From the NCBI GenBank assembly GCA_965220245.1, contig CBDCPI010000006.1, forward strand, positions 186,001 through 250,000: a DNA stretch of 64,000 nucleotides, read 5' to 3'. Under the pieces are notes generated by a model. The model was not told where the DNA came from. It was given only the letters and a program-made list of their open reading frames with translations, and did not search any database. The position numbers and the translations under genes were made by a program. This document shows positions 8,515-17,081 of this stretch, piece after piece. How positions within the stretch are numbered: the stretch's first letter is position 1; each line of letters opens with the position of its first letter. The DNA is from CBDCPI01 sp965220245. GTDB taxonomy: Bacteria > Chloroflexota > Dehalococcoidia > Lucifugimonadales > UBA3495.

Positions 8515-9377
8515 AGAGTCTGTCTACGATCTCTGAAAAATGTTAAGTTGAGACTATTACCCCGGGGAGGGTGAGCATGTCTCATTGCTATCCCAGTGAC
8601 ATTAGCCGGGAGCAATATGCCCGGATTCTTCCGGCTTTGGAGTCGGCACGCTGCCGGACCAAGCCCCGCACCGTGGACTTGTACGACGTTTTCTGTGGGG
8701 TCCTGTATCTCCTGAAAAGCGGCTGTCAGTGGCGGATGATGCCCAGAGACTTCCCGGATTGGCGCACCTGCTACCAATATTTCCGGCAATGGAGTGAGCG
8801 GCCGGACCCGGCGGCAGAGTCCATTCTGGAGCAGGTGTTAAAAAAATTGGTTGGCGCGGCCCGGCAAAGCAGTGGCCGGAAAGAACAAACCGGCTTCTGC
8901 ATCGTGGATTCCCCGAGGGTAAAGAATACGGATAGCGCCGGGAACAAGGGCTATGCTGCCGGTAAGAAGGTGTCCGGCATCAAACGTCACATCGCGGTGG
9001 ATACCCAGGGGCTGCCCCATGCGATTGACGTGAGCACCGCCAATGTTGGCGGCCGGGCTGGGGCTCTGGCGATGTTTGCTTTACGCCAGGATGACCTGGG
9101 CCAGGTGCAGAATGTACTGGTTGACGGAGGTTACGCCGGGGAGCCCTTTGCCGAAGGGGTGCAGGAGCTGTTGGGAGCCACGGTGGAAGTGGCGCGGCGC
9201 CATGAGTTGCACACCTTTGCGGTGCTGCCGCAAAGATGGATGGTGGAGCGGTCTTTCGCTTGGCTGGAAAAGTGCCGCCGGCTCTGGAAGAACTGTGAAA
9301 GAAGGCTCAATACCAGTCTACAGATGGTGGTATTGGCCTTCGCGGCCCTAATCCTGAGAAGATTGTAAACAGACTCT
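8515..9377 (+). mobile_element. IS5-family insertion sequence
   Basis: 863 bases bounded by inverted repeats starting AGAGTCTGT (8515-8531 and 9361-9377, 15 of 17 matching), with one transposase gene whose stop lies inside the right repeat. The flanks (TATT left, CAGA right) show no clear target duplication, so the insertion may be old or rearranged. It ends 42 bases short of the dnaE stop codon. Confidence 0.8.
8577..9368 (+). CDS. IS5-family transposase
   Basis: 263 residues, apparently intact. The N-terminus has the DUF4096-like IS5 head (WRMMPRDFPDWRTCYQYFRQW). The DDE residues are visible in order: D in CIVDSPRVKN, D in VLVDGGYAG and E in MVERSFAWLEKCRRL, with the family signature GKKVSGIKRHIAVDTQGL between. 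ATG 8577 is preferred over GTG 8571 because GGAGGG sits 6 bases before it. The right inverted repeat overlaps the stop codon. Confidence 0.88.
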   Translation: MSHCYPSDISREQYARILPALESARCRTKPRTVDLYDVFCGVLYLLKSGCQWRMMPRDFPDWRTCYQYFRQWSERPDPAAESILEQVLKKLVGAARQSSGRKEQTGFCIVDSPRVKNTDSAGNKGYAAGKKVSGIKRHIAVDTQGLPHAIDVSTANVGGRAGALAMFALRQDDLGQVQNVLVDGGYAGEPFAEGVQELLGATVEVARRHELHTFAVLPQRWMVERSFAWLEKCRRLWKNCERRLNTSLQMVVLAFAALILRRL

Positions 9378-9419
9378 CAGACATAAGTGTGACTTGAGTC
9401 CATCAGGGTCAGGGGTCTT

Positions 9420-12400
9420 TTAAGGTTCGCCTAAAGGTTGGAAAGAAGAGACGCCAGCTAGGTCTGCTTGGGGTGGTGCGAATTCGTCATCATATCGGAC
9501 CATCCCGGACCCCAGAAGTGCTTCCAGGCGGTCTTTCAAGTCCGGACAATAGCCGGTGCTGACCACGGGCAGGTGCATCAATACTTTGCGGCCGGCGGTG
9601 CGTATCTCCAAGTTCACTTGGTCTTTGCCAGGAAACTCCAGCAATACGCCAATTACGTCGCGGAGCAGAATGGCGTCACCGGCAGGGTCGTCCGACTCGG
9701 TAACCCCAAGGGAGACTGTGCGCCCCCGCCCCCCCGGAGAAGATACTCTTGCTGTGCTGTTGCCGTTCCGTTTTGCTGGCCCGTTGGCTTTGGGCGAGCC
9801 ATTGGAGGGTGACGCGCCGTTGCTGTTTTGGGTTGCCGGGCTCTTACCGTTGGGGGGCGGATCCCCGGCGGGCGGCGCTTCGGCAAAATACTCTTCAACG
9901 TAGTCGCAAGCTAAGGAGAACTGATCGCCTCGGATTCTCAGCTTGCCCGTAGCCCGTATTAGCTTGCCTTCTTGCCAAAACTGCCCGGTACGCTCGAGAA
10001 CATCGGGCCAAACTATCACTTCGGTGACGCCGCCCAACAGCTCTAAGTTCACCACCAAGAACTTCTTTTGCTCGCGGGTATAGCGTTCGCTTGCCGCCGA
10101 TATGTGGCCCAGCAAGGTTAGGGTTTGACCCTGCATACTTTCGTCTAATTGGTCCGATGCAGACACCGCGTCGCCGGGGTCCAGAGAGGCCAAGACCCGT
10201 GTCGGGTTTTCGGAAAACGGCAGCCCCAGTAGCTCCCTCTCCCACGCTGCCTTTTGAGTCAAGGAAACGTCGGGGCTGGTCAACAGTATTCCTGGCGCTA
10301 GGTCGGCGCCCCCCTCGCTAGGGGAGCCGCCAAACATGCTGGTCTGTCCCGAGTTGCGGGTGCGGGCCTCTCGTTGAGCAGTGGCAATAATGCGGTCCAA
10401 AGCCTCCAGCAGCGCGCCTCGAGTGCCAAGGCAGTCGAAGGCTCCGGCCTTCACCAGGCTCTCCAGAGTCCGGCGGTTGAGGCCGCGAGGGTCGGCGCGT
10501 TGACAGAAATCATCTATTGACCGATAGCCGCCGTTGGCTTTACGTTCTTCCACCAAGGGCCGCACTGCCGCTCCCCCTACCGTCTTTACCGCCGCCAAAC
10601 CCATCCGAATACTGGGCGTAGGTCCGCTATCCTTGTCGATGCTGAAGAACTCGTCGGACCGGTTGATATCCGGCAAAAGCACCGGAATGCCCATGCGAAA
10701 GCACTCATTAATAGACGCAACTATTCTTTCAGTGTTGTCCATCCGGGAGTTGAACACCGAGACCATGTACTCCAACGGGTAGTGGGATTTAAAGTAGGCG
10801 GTCCAATAGGAGATCAGGGCATAGCTGACGCTATGGGCCTTATTGAAGGCATAACCGGCGAAGGGTTCGATCAGGTTAAAGATGTCTATCGCCAGTTGTT
10901 CCTCAAACCCGTTGGCCCGGGCGCCCGCAACGAAGCGCTCTCGCTCCTGGGCCATCAGGGAAGGGATTTTCTTTCCCATGGCCTTTCTGACGATGTCGGC
11001 GGCGCCCAGCGTGTATCCGGCGAACTGCTGCAGAATCAGCAGCACTTGGTCTTGGTAAACGATAATCCCGTAGGTCTCGTCCAACAGGTCCCGGAGGCTC
11101 GGATGGGGGTAGGTGATTGGGGTGCGGCCGAACTTGGCATCGATGAAGGTGTCGATGTTCTCCATCGGTCCGGGCCGGTAAAGAGCGATCATGGCGGCAA
11201 TATCGCCCAGATTGGAGGGCTTGAGCTCTTTGATGTACCGTTGCATCCCGGCGCTCTCCAGTTGGAACAGGTCGTTGGTGTTCCCCGAGGAGAGCAACTC
11301 GAAGGCCGCAGCATCGTCTAAAGGCAGACGGTCTAAATCAATGTTAATCCCTTGGCTTTGGTCCAGCAGCTTGCAGGCCCGGTCGAGGATGGTGAGGTTA
11401 GTCAAGCCCAAGAAGTCCATTTTGAGTAGGCCCAATCGGGCCACCGGGTCCATGGACAATTGGGTCATTAGCACCGGGCTGTCGTCGTCACCGCGCACCG
11501 GGCGTTGCAGCGGCACGGTCTCGGTCAGGGGCTCGGCGGCGATAAGCACGCCGGCCGCGTGGGTGCTTACGTGATGGACGCTGCCTTCAAGGCCTTGGGC
11601 GGTATCCACCAATTGGTGGACCGCTGGATCGTTTTCGTATACCGACTGGAACTCCGGGTTGACTCTTAAGGCGTCTTCCAAAGTACGGGCTTTGAAGGGG
11701 ACCATCCTGGCTATCCGGTCTACGTCTCCATAAGGAATGGCCAAAGCCCGTCCCACGTCGCGGAGGGCGGCCTTGGCGCCCAAGGTGCCGAAGGTGATTA
11801 TTTGGGCCACCCGGTCGCTGCCGTAGCGGCTAATTACGTAGTGGAGCACCTCATCGCGCCGGTCGTCCTGGAAATCCAGGTCGATGTCGGGCATCTCTTT
11901 TCGTTCCAGATTGAGGAACCGCTCGAACACCAGCCGGTACTCTAGGGGGTCCACGTTGGTGATCCCCAAGCAGTAAAGGGCCACGCTGCCAGCGGCGCTG
12001 CCCCGCACGCCGAACATGATCTGGTTGCGCCGGACGAAGTCGATGATGTCCCAGACCACCAAGAAGTAGTTGGAGAAGCTGGTGTACTGAATGACTTCAA
12101 GCTCGTATTTGAGCCTTTCTTGGGCTTCTGCGGAGGGATGGGGGTACCGGCGTTTGAAGCCTTCCCAGCACAGTTGAGACAGGTACTCGTCGGCGCTGAG
12201 CCCATCCGGGGTGTCATATCTGGGCAGGTGGGTCTGGCCGAAGTCCAAGTTGACGGAGCACATGTCGGCGATCAGGCGGGTGTTCTCCAGAGCGTCGGGA
12301 AAGTCCGGGAACAGCCGGGTCATTTCCAGGGGACTCTTGATGTAGTAGGAATCGTCTTCCATGCGAAGACGTTTTTCGTCTTGCACCGTGGTGTTGGTCT

Positions 12401-13088
12401 GAATGCAGATGTAAACGTCTTGTAACGGCGAATCGGTTTGCCGGACGTAATGGGCGTCGTTAGTAACCACCAGCGGTATCGCTAGGTCGCGCCCCAACTC
12501 CACCAATTGCGTGTTGATTTCGGTCAGGTTGGGAACGTGCTCGTGGCGTTGCAACTCGAAAAAGTAGCCGTCGCCGAACCGCTCTTGGTACCACCGGGCG
12601 ACTCGGGCCGCCTCCTCGGGGTTGCCCTCGGCCAATAAACGAGGGACTTCCGCCGAGGGGCACCCGGAGAGGGCCGCCAGACCTTGGCAGTGCTCCTCCA
12701 AAAGAGCGCTGTCGATGCGCGGACGGTAATGGAAGCCTTCCACGTGGGCTTGGGTAACCAGGCGCATCAAGTTCTTGTAGCCGGTGTTGTCTCGGGCCAA
12801 CAACACCAAGTGGTGGGGACTTCGCTCAGCGCCCGATTTGTCGAACCGGCTGCTGTGGGCAACGTAGACTTCGCAGCCGATGATGGGCTTGATCCCGGCC
12901 TCTTGACAAGCCGAGTAAAAGTCCACCACCCCGTAGAAGGTCCCATGGTCGGTGATAGCCAAAGAGTCCATCCCCAGTTCCTTGGTCTGAGCGACCAAGT
13001 CCGGAATACGGCTGATACCGTCCAACATGCTGTATTCGGTGTGGACGTGCAGATGGGTGAACCGTGCTTCCGGGGTAGCGGTCACCAT
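9420..13088 (-). CDS. dnaE: DNA polymerase III alpha subunit
   Basis: 1222 residues; the replicative polymerase catalytic subunit. An N-terminal PHP domain (FTHLHVHTEYSMLDG, then ITDHGTFYG) is followed by the C-family polymerase core with the catalytic aspartates in PDIDLDFQDD. Next come the finger and tandem HhH region, a beta-binding area, and an OB fold near residue 1000 (LTLLGHISAASERYTR). A Gly/Asn/Pro-rich linker then leads to an extra C-terminal domain (about 1120-1222), giving two OB-like modules at the end. A possible promoter (TTGACA at 13227-13232 complement, TATAAT at 13200-13205 complement) has a 21-base gap, longer than usual. The IS5-type element sits close behind its stop. Confidence 0.95.
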   Translation of the reverse strand: MVTATPEARFTHLHVHTEYSMLDGISRIPDLVAQTKELGMDSLAITDHGTFYGVVDFYSACQEAGIKPIIGCEVYVAHSSRFDKSGAERSPHHLVLLARDNTGYKNLMRLVTQAHVEGFHYRPRIDSALLEEHCQGLAALSGCPSAEVPRLLAEGNPEEAARVARWYQERFGDGYFFELQRHEHVPNLTEINTQLVELGRDLAIPLVVTNDAHYVRQTDSPLQDVYICIQTNTTVQDEKRLRMEDDSYYIKSPLEMTRLFPDFPDALENTRLIADMCSVNLDFGQTHLPRYDTPDGLSADEYLSQLCWEGFKRRYPHPSAEAQERLKYELEVIQYTSFSNYFLVVWDIIDFVRRNQIMFGVRGSAAGSVALYCLGITNVDPLEYRLVFERFLNLERKEMPDIDLDFQDDRRDEVLHYVISRYGSDRVAQIITFGTLGAKAALRDVGRALAIPYGDVDRIARMVPFKARTLEDALRVNPEFQSVYENDPAVHQLVDTAQGLEGSVHHVSTHAAGVLIAAEPLTETVPLQRPVRGDDDSPVLMTQLSMDPVARLGLLKMDFLGLTNLTILDRACKLLDQSQGINIDLDRLPLDDAAAFELLSSGNTNDLFQLESAGMQRYIKELKPSNLGDIAAMIALYRPGPMENIDTFIDAKFGRTPITYPHPSLRDLLDETYGIIVYQDQVLLILQQFAGYTLGAADIVRKAMGKKIPSLMAQERERFVAGARANGFEEQLAIDIFNLIEPFAGYAFNKAHSVSYALISYWTAYFKSHYPLEYMVSVFNSRMDNTERIVASINECFRMGIPVLLPDINRSDEFFSIDKDSGPTPSIRMGLAAVKTVGGAAVRPLVEERKANGGYRSIDDFCQRADPRGLNRRTLESLVKAGAFDCLGTRGALLEALDRIIATAQREARTRNSGQTSMFGGSPSEGGADLAPGILLTSPDVSLTQKAAWERELLGLPFSENPTRVLASLDPGDAVSASDQLDESMQGQTLTLLGHISAASERYTREQKKFLVVNLELLGGVTEVIVWPDVLERTGQFWQEGKLIRATGKLRIRGDQFSLACDYVEEYFAEAPPAGDPPPNGKSPATQNSNGASPSNGSPKANGPAKRNGNSTARVSSPGGRGRTVSLGVTESDDPAGDAILLRDVIGVLLEFPGKDQVNLEIRTAGRKVLMHLPVVSTGYCPDLKDRLEALLGSGMVRYDDEFAPPQADLAGVSSFQPLGEP

Positions 13089-13467
13089 TGGACCTCCGTC
13101 GACGACTGGGAGTGGGCACCGTTGCTATCTATCGTTTGCCCGGGCTCGACCGCGTGTGGGCTTTAAAGAACACGGGTGTGAGCGGCTTAAGGCTTGAGTA
13201 TTATAAACCCTGCATACCTAGGCTATTGTCAAGGGAAAAAATACTAAGGGGGAAATTACTAGATGTGGTAATTGTTGACAAATTGGCTACTACGACGGTG
13301 TGACTAAACTGGTATTAGCGGTACCTCCCGGAGACGCTGTGCGATCAAAGCCTTATCAGAAGAAAAAGAGTTGGCTCCTCCGTAAAGGAGGAGCCAACTC
13401 GACTAGCACAACGAAACGCCCGAGTCCGGTAGTACTCTAAGCCGGGCGAAAAAGTGGAGCTTGGCCT
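13089..13467. other. Gap between dnaE and the small zinc-ribbon gene
   Basis: Holds the dnaE leader on its left side and the terminator at 13363-13400 on its right. An AT-rich stretch (13198-13290) contains the possible dnaE promoter. No gene seen. Confidence 0.6.
13363..13400 (-). terminator. Intrinsic terminator of the 88-residue gene
   Basis: Perfect 14-base stem (GAGTTGGCTCCTCC and its complement, 13368-13381 / 13387-13400) with a 5-base loop, followed on the minus strand by CTTTTTC. Confidence 0.88.
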
Positions 13468-13734
13468 TTACCAGTCGTCTTGGTCGGGGCCGTCGGCCGA
13501 ACCAATGGCCGCCTTGGTCATAATGCCGGCTTCCTCAGCACCGCGTTGGGGGGAAAGCCTATTGTCGCCCCAAGCGGCGCCTTCCACGAAATTCTTAAAT
13601 TCCCGGGTCTCCCAACAGTACTGGCATACTCCGGCGCTCACCGGCCCCTCGGCGGGTTGAATCACCCAGTAGTGCATGCACCGCGGGGTCTCGTTGGCAA
13701 CGATGGGTTCCTGGATTTCTGCTTGTTGAGTCAT
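13468..13734 (-). CDS. Small CxH..CxxC zinc-ribbon-like protein
   Basis: 88 residues. A compact motif C-x-H-x-W-x-I-x2-P-x-G-P-x-S-x-G-x-C-x2-C followed by R-E-F-x-N-F covers residues 19-50; Cys19, His21 and the C-x2-C pair are the likely zinc ligands. Short proteins with this pattern are common in Chloroflexota and Actinobacteria; I know of no assigned function. The tail is acidic and probably flexible. It has its own promoter (13765-13794) and a strong terminator (13363-13400), so it is a well-expressed single gene unit. Confidence 0.7.
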   Translation of the reverse strand: MTQQAEIQEPIVANETPRCMHYWVIQPAEGPVSAGVCQYCWETREFKNFVEGAAWGDNRLSPQRGAEEAGIMTKAAIGSADGPDQDDW

Positions 13735-13764
13735 GGTCTACCACCTCTCATTCCCACGTGATTA

Positions 13765-13794
13765 ATTCTAGCAAACGTGACCGAGTTTCGTCAA
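13765..13794 (-). promoter_or_regulatory. Sigma-70 promoter of the 88-residue gene
   Basis: On the minus strand TTGACG (13789-13794), an 18-base spacer and TAGAAT (13765-13770). The ATG follows about 30 bases on, with GAGGTGG as ribosome site. Confidence 0.6.
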
Positions 13795-14086
13795 TATATC
13801 CAATGTCAGCTATGTATTAGTTGCGGTGTGTGCTCATAATTAAGCCCCGTGGTGATAAATATGTTACGAAAGCGGCCGCTGGGTGGATTCACTGCCATCT
13901 TAGGGGATTAGGGCAGTAGCAACCTCAATCGGCTAACCACGGGCGGCGGCAATGATGAAGCCGGGCTTTGGAGGACCGCTTAGCAGGGCTGGGTCTGCTT
14001 GGGGCGGAGGCAGAGGACGAAACTGACTCTTGGGGATGGGCCAATGGGGGAAGAGCGGGCCAGTGTAGGGCAAGTTACCCTCTTTT
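13795..14086. other. Gene-free stretch
   Basis: With the promoter at 13765-13794 this is part of a 352-base gap. I see no gene, RNA or repeat family in it, and no clear terminator for the gene ending at 14087. Confidence 0.5.
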
Positions 14087-15157
14087 TTAGGCCGGCTGCT
14101 TTATTTCCTGGGTTACGCTCCTGGTGACTCCCCAGCCCGCCAACCAGGCCGAGTGCCGGCCGTCGCCCCCGGCAACGACCACCAGAATGTCGCTGGAGGA
14201 CCGGACGATGGGGACCAAGGTTTCCGGGTTGGTCTCGTCAACCCAGGCCGGCCAGTTGCGGTTGCCCCAGTGGGCCACGTCTCGTAATTGCCGCAACGGC
14301 AGACGGGCGTTCTGGTAAATGTATTCCTTAACGTCCGCTTTGGAGAAACCGGACAACGCTATGTCGGCGGCGTGTTCGGGGCACAGCACCAACGCTATTT
14401 GGGCTCCGGTGCCAATCTGGTAATAGTTGGACACCCCGCCACCTTTCATGGTGGCGACTATAGTCTGCAAAACTTCGGTGCCCGTAGGGACCGTGGTCTC
14501 CATGACGGTGTAGACGCTGCGGATGCCAATTATAGTTACGATGCTGGCGGCCGGTTGGTAGCCTAACTCAACGTGGCGAGGCTCCCAAGGGCTCCGGCCT
14601 TCGTTTTCCGAAAAGCAAAAGGTATATCTTCCGGGACTGGCGTGGGTGGCTTTGTCCATCTCACCCGGGACCAGACCGCCCAAATTGCGTATCACCAATC
14701 GCAAAGCGCGGCCGATGGCGGCGTTGGCCCGATAGCCCGGTCCAAAACAACCGGCGTCCCCATTTATACCCAACTGGTCAACCAATGGGCCGTTGACGAT
14801 GACCACCGGAGCGGCGCCGCCGGTGGTCGCGGACACCCCGGCCACATTGAACTCCTCTTGAAGGACAGCTTGCACCGCCGCTACGACCACCGGGAAGTAC
14901 TCGGGCTTGCAGCCGGCCATCACCGCGTTTATGGCTACCTTTTCCAGCGTCACTTGAGCGTTCCGCGGTTGGATTACTCCCAGAGACACCGAAGGGTCTT
15001 CCCCGTAGCCAGCCAGCATCCACCGCACTGAGTCCTCGGTGGGCGGCGCCACCGGCAAACCGTCAGTCCACCCTTGCTCCCAGCAGTAGTCCTGAACAGC
15101 GTCGAAGGAGCCGGACACCTCGACCCGGCGGGCTCGAAGAGGCGGTCTATTTGCCAT
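14087..15157 (-). CDS. Unknown protein downstream of the UGSC selenoprotein
   Basis: 356 residues from the ATG at 15157, with AGGA 6 bases upstream; ATGs at 15163 and 15175 are in frame. Not a family I can name by function. Visible: WTDGLPVAPPT near residue 30, a Gly-rich segment GVSATTGGAAPVVIVNGP about residue 125, CFGPGYRANAAIGRALRL, and TMKGGG. No signal peptide or membrane span is seen. It follows the selenoprotein gene by about 45 bases on the same strand, with a GC hairpin (15180-15200) between, so the two very probably form one operon and act together. The W-T-D-G-L-P-V motif and a Cys in GDAGCFGPGY are candidates for binding or catalysis; this is inference. Confidence 0.65.
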   Translation of the reverse strand: MANRPPLRARRVEVSGSFDAVQDYCWEQGWTDGLPVAPPTEDSVRWMLAGYGEDPSVSLGVIQPRNAQVTLEKVAINAVMAGCKPEYFPVVVAAVQAVLQEEFNVAGVSATTGGAAPVVIVNGPLVDQLGINGDAGCFGPGYRANAAIGRALRLVIRNLGGLVPGEMDKATHASPGRYTFCFSENEGRSPWEPRHVELGYQPAASIVTIIGIRSVYTVMETTVPTGTEVLQTIVATMKGGGVSNYYQIGTGAQIALVLCPEHAADIALSGFSKADVKEYIYQNARLPLRQLRDVAHWGNRNWPAWVDETNPETLVPIVRSSSDILVVVAGGDGRHSAWLAGWGVTRSVTQEIKQPA

Positions 15158-15179
15158 AGCCATTCCTGGGGACATTTTA

Positions 15180-15200
15180 GGGCCCGCGGTTGCCGGGCCC
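15180..15200 (-). promoter_or_regulatory. GC hairpin between selenoprotein and partner gene
   Basis: GGGCCCG and its complement (15180-15186 / 15194-15200) around a 7-base loop, one base past the selenoprotein stop. There is no T-run on the minus strand, so it is more likely an attenuating or mRNA-stabilising stem than a full terminator. Confidence 0.4.
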
Positions 15201-15201
15201 G

Positions 15202-15744
15202 CTAGTTCCCGGCAACCAGTCCCACAATCTCCGGCGCATACTCGTGGGCCAACTGCCGCACCTCATCCGGGCTCCTGGTGGCCAGCGGGCTGGGCAGGAC
15301 CACTATCCGGGCTCCCGGCATACCGAGGGAAGCTGCTCTCACTTGGGCCGCTCGGGTGAAGGTACTGGTAATTACGCTAACCGAGGGCACACCCTTGGAC
15401 TCGGTTACTACTGTGTCGTGGAGACCCCACGCTGTGCAGGAGCCTCAATCAGCGATGGCGTGGACCACCACGTCACACTCCGAGGTCAGGGAGTCGAGAG
15501 TTTCTTGAGCGCAGGGTGCGCTGTAGCTGAACTTGGTGGCATAGACCACTTTCTCGGCGCCGTAGTCCTGCACCAGGACCTGTTGAAGCTCTTGTAGAAA
15601 AGCGTCGGCGTGGTACTTACGGTTCTCCAAGAGTCCGACCACCTTACCGCGCAACTCGTTGACTTTGGGACTCAAGCCCAATTCTTCGGGCACGTCCTCG
15701 GCGGTTGGGTCAAGGATTTCGATTGTCCGGTCCGTCGTAACCAT
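15202..15744 (-). CDS. UGSC-family selenoprotein (UGA = Sec)
   Basis: 180 residues when the in-frame UGA at 15445-15447 is read as selenocysteine. Before the UGA the frame encodes 99 residues ending DVVVHAIAD. Directly after it, the same frame gives GSCTAWGLHDTVVTESKG and runs on with sensible protein (VSVITSTFT, GMPGARIVVLPSPL) to TAG. The product thus holds U-G-S-C (U100, C103), the defining motif of the UGSC (seleno)protein family known from marine metagenomes and Chloroflexota. U-x2-C suggests a thiol/selenol redox site. A SECIS-like hairpin follows the UGA. ATG 15744 has GGAGG 7 bases upstream. An IS903-group element is inserted 31 bases upstream, so the native promoter may be lost. Treating the halves as separate 99- and 62-residue genes would be wrong. 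Confidence 0.9.
15411..15447 (-). promoter_or_regulatory. Bacterial SECIS-like hairpin after the Sec UGA
   Basis: In the mRNA the UGA is followed after 13 bases by CGUGG-GGUCU-CCACG (15431-15417): a perfect 5-bp stem with the loop GGUCU, the same loop sequence as the E. coli fdhF SECIS that SelB binds. The loop starts 18 bases past the UGA, in the usual window. A lower CUG/CAG helix (15439-15437 with 15413-15411) may extend it across an internal loop. Confidence 0.85.
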
Positions 15745-15766
15745 GCTAGTCCTCCAAAGAATGAGG

Positions 15767-16867
15767 GTGCGTCATGGCTTTGTTGCATGAATATTGGCAG
15801 CACATGAAATGTCCCAACACCCTTTGAATCGAGCTATGCTACTCGATAGCTATCCGGCATTCCCAAGTGGGTCATCCGATTCAAAGCGGCACACTTTACC
15901 TTGGCTTCCACCTTCTGCTGCGGTAACTTCCTGGCCTGAAGATAGGAACCAAAGATGGTCTTGAACCGAAACATGGCAGTCTCGGCCAGGGAACGCCGAT
16001 GATAGCCCGACTCTTGTTTCCACCGCTTACGTCCTACCTTCCGAATCCTTCTCAGGTTCTCGTCCCGCACCAGGGGCGGGGTGGCACAGTTCCCATGCTG
16101 CCAGATACGGGCATCCTTTCGAGGTGGAATTGCTACCCGCCTGACACCTCTGACAGCGCAGCCCTCATATACCTTCCTTTTGTCGTAGGCCCCATCGCCA
16201 CCCACCTGCTCCACTGACTCGGTGCTCTGGTCCAGAAGTTCGGGCACCGCTCCCGCATCGTCCAGGCTGGCCTCGCTCAGTACCACGGCCTGGATCTCCT
16301 GGGTTTCACTGTCCACGCTTAGATGGAGCTTCCTCCAGGTGCGCCGTTTGGTATAGCCATGCTGACGCACCTTCCATTCTCCCTCCCCAAAGACTTTCAA
16401 CCCGGTGCTGTCCAGTACCAGGTGCAAGGGCCCAGCAGCTTTCCTGAGCAAGGAAACCCCCAGGCGCTTGGCGCGCTTGCAGAGGGTGGTATAGTCCGGC
16501 ACCGGCAAATCCCACTCCAGCAAGTGAAACACGGACCGGAGAAACCCTTCGGCAGCCCTCAGGGTCAAGTGGAAGACGCTGCGCACCATCAACAGACACT
16601 GGATTGCTCCATCGGAATACTGAAACTGCCCACCGCGCTTTCGGGGGCCGTCGGGCTTCCAGGCCCCAATATCCTCTTCGCTGGTCCATAGGGTTATTGA
16701 ACCCCGCTGGACCAGGCTTTCGTTGTAGTCATGCCAGTTACGTATCCGATACTGGGATTTCCTGGTGGTGGTGCGTTTCTTGGGACGAGCTTTGGAGGCT
16801 TGCGGTGTTCGCTTCATGCCTCCAGCTTAACACTACCTCCCATTCATTCAACAAAGCCGTGCGTCAC
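15767..16867 (-). mobile_element. IS903-group (IS5 family) insertion with target duplication
   Basis: The element proper is 15776-16858, bounded by 18-base inverted repeats beginning GGCTTTGTTG (16 of 18 matching), the IS903-type end. The outer 9 bases on each side, GTGCGTCAT and GTGCGTCAC, form a target duplication with one mismatch; 9 bases is the known size for this group. It is inserted 31 bases upstream of the selenoprotein start codon, with the transposase on the same strand. Confidence 0.9.
15834..16817 (-). CDS. IS903-group transposase
   Basis: 327 residues, apparently intact. DDE catalytic residues: D in HLVLDSTGLKV, D in VGGDGAYDKR and E in SLAETAMFRFK. The sequence VRQHGYTKRRTWRKLHLSVD is the usual IS903/IS5 block between the first two. 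The N-terminus is basic (MKRTPQASKARPKKR). The gene fills its element, ending 58 bases inside the left inverted repeat, so transcription from it could run into the selenoprotein operon. Confidence 0.9.
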   Translation of the reverse strand: MKRTPQASKARPKKRTTTRKSQYRIRNWHDYNESLVQRGSITLWTSEEDIGAWKPDGPRKRGGQFQYSDGAIQCLLMVRSVFHLTLRAAEGFLRSVFHLLEWDLPVPDYTTLCKRAKRLGVSLLRKAAGPLHLVLDSTGLKVFGEGEWKVRQHGYTKRRTWRKLHLSVDSETQEIQAVVLSEASLDDAGAVPELLDQSTESVEQVGGDGAYDKRKVYEGCAVRGVRRVAIPPRKDARIWQHGNCATPPLVRDENLRRIRKVGRKRWKQESGYHRRSLAETAMFRFKTIFGSYLQARKLPQQKVEAKVKCAALNRMTHLGMPDSYRVA

Positions 16868-16930
16868 TGTAGAAAACCGCGACAGCAGTAAAGTCCACTG
16901 GGTGGGGGTTCAGGGCTTTTCCTGTGTCAC

Positions 16931-17047
16931 CTGTCACCCTGAGCACAGCGAAGGGTCTAAAGTCCTTGATTGCATTCCCTTGCTTCGATACTCGGATCAG
17001 GTTCTTGCTGAAGGATTTTAGATTCTTCCCCGTCGGCTCAGAATGAC
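16931..17047. repeat. Family B repeat, copy 1
   Basis: CTGTCACCCTGAGCACAGCG, then AAGGGTCTAAA, a variable middle, GGATTTTAGATTCTT and CTCAGAATGACA. The outer parts are complementary, so the unit is a long imperfect hairpin. Other copies: 32942, 38929, 48976, 53425, 56509, 57789. Confidence 0.75.
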
Positions 17048-17081
17048 ATTTCCCGAGAATGGAGTGGGGGGTTAAACCCTC

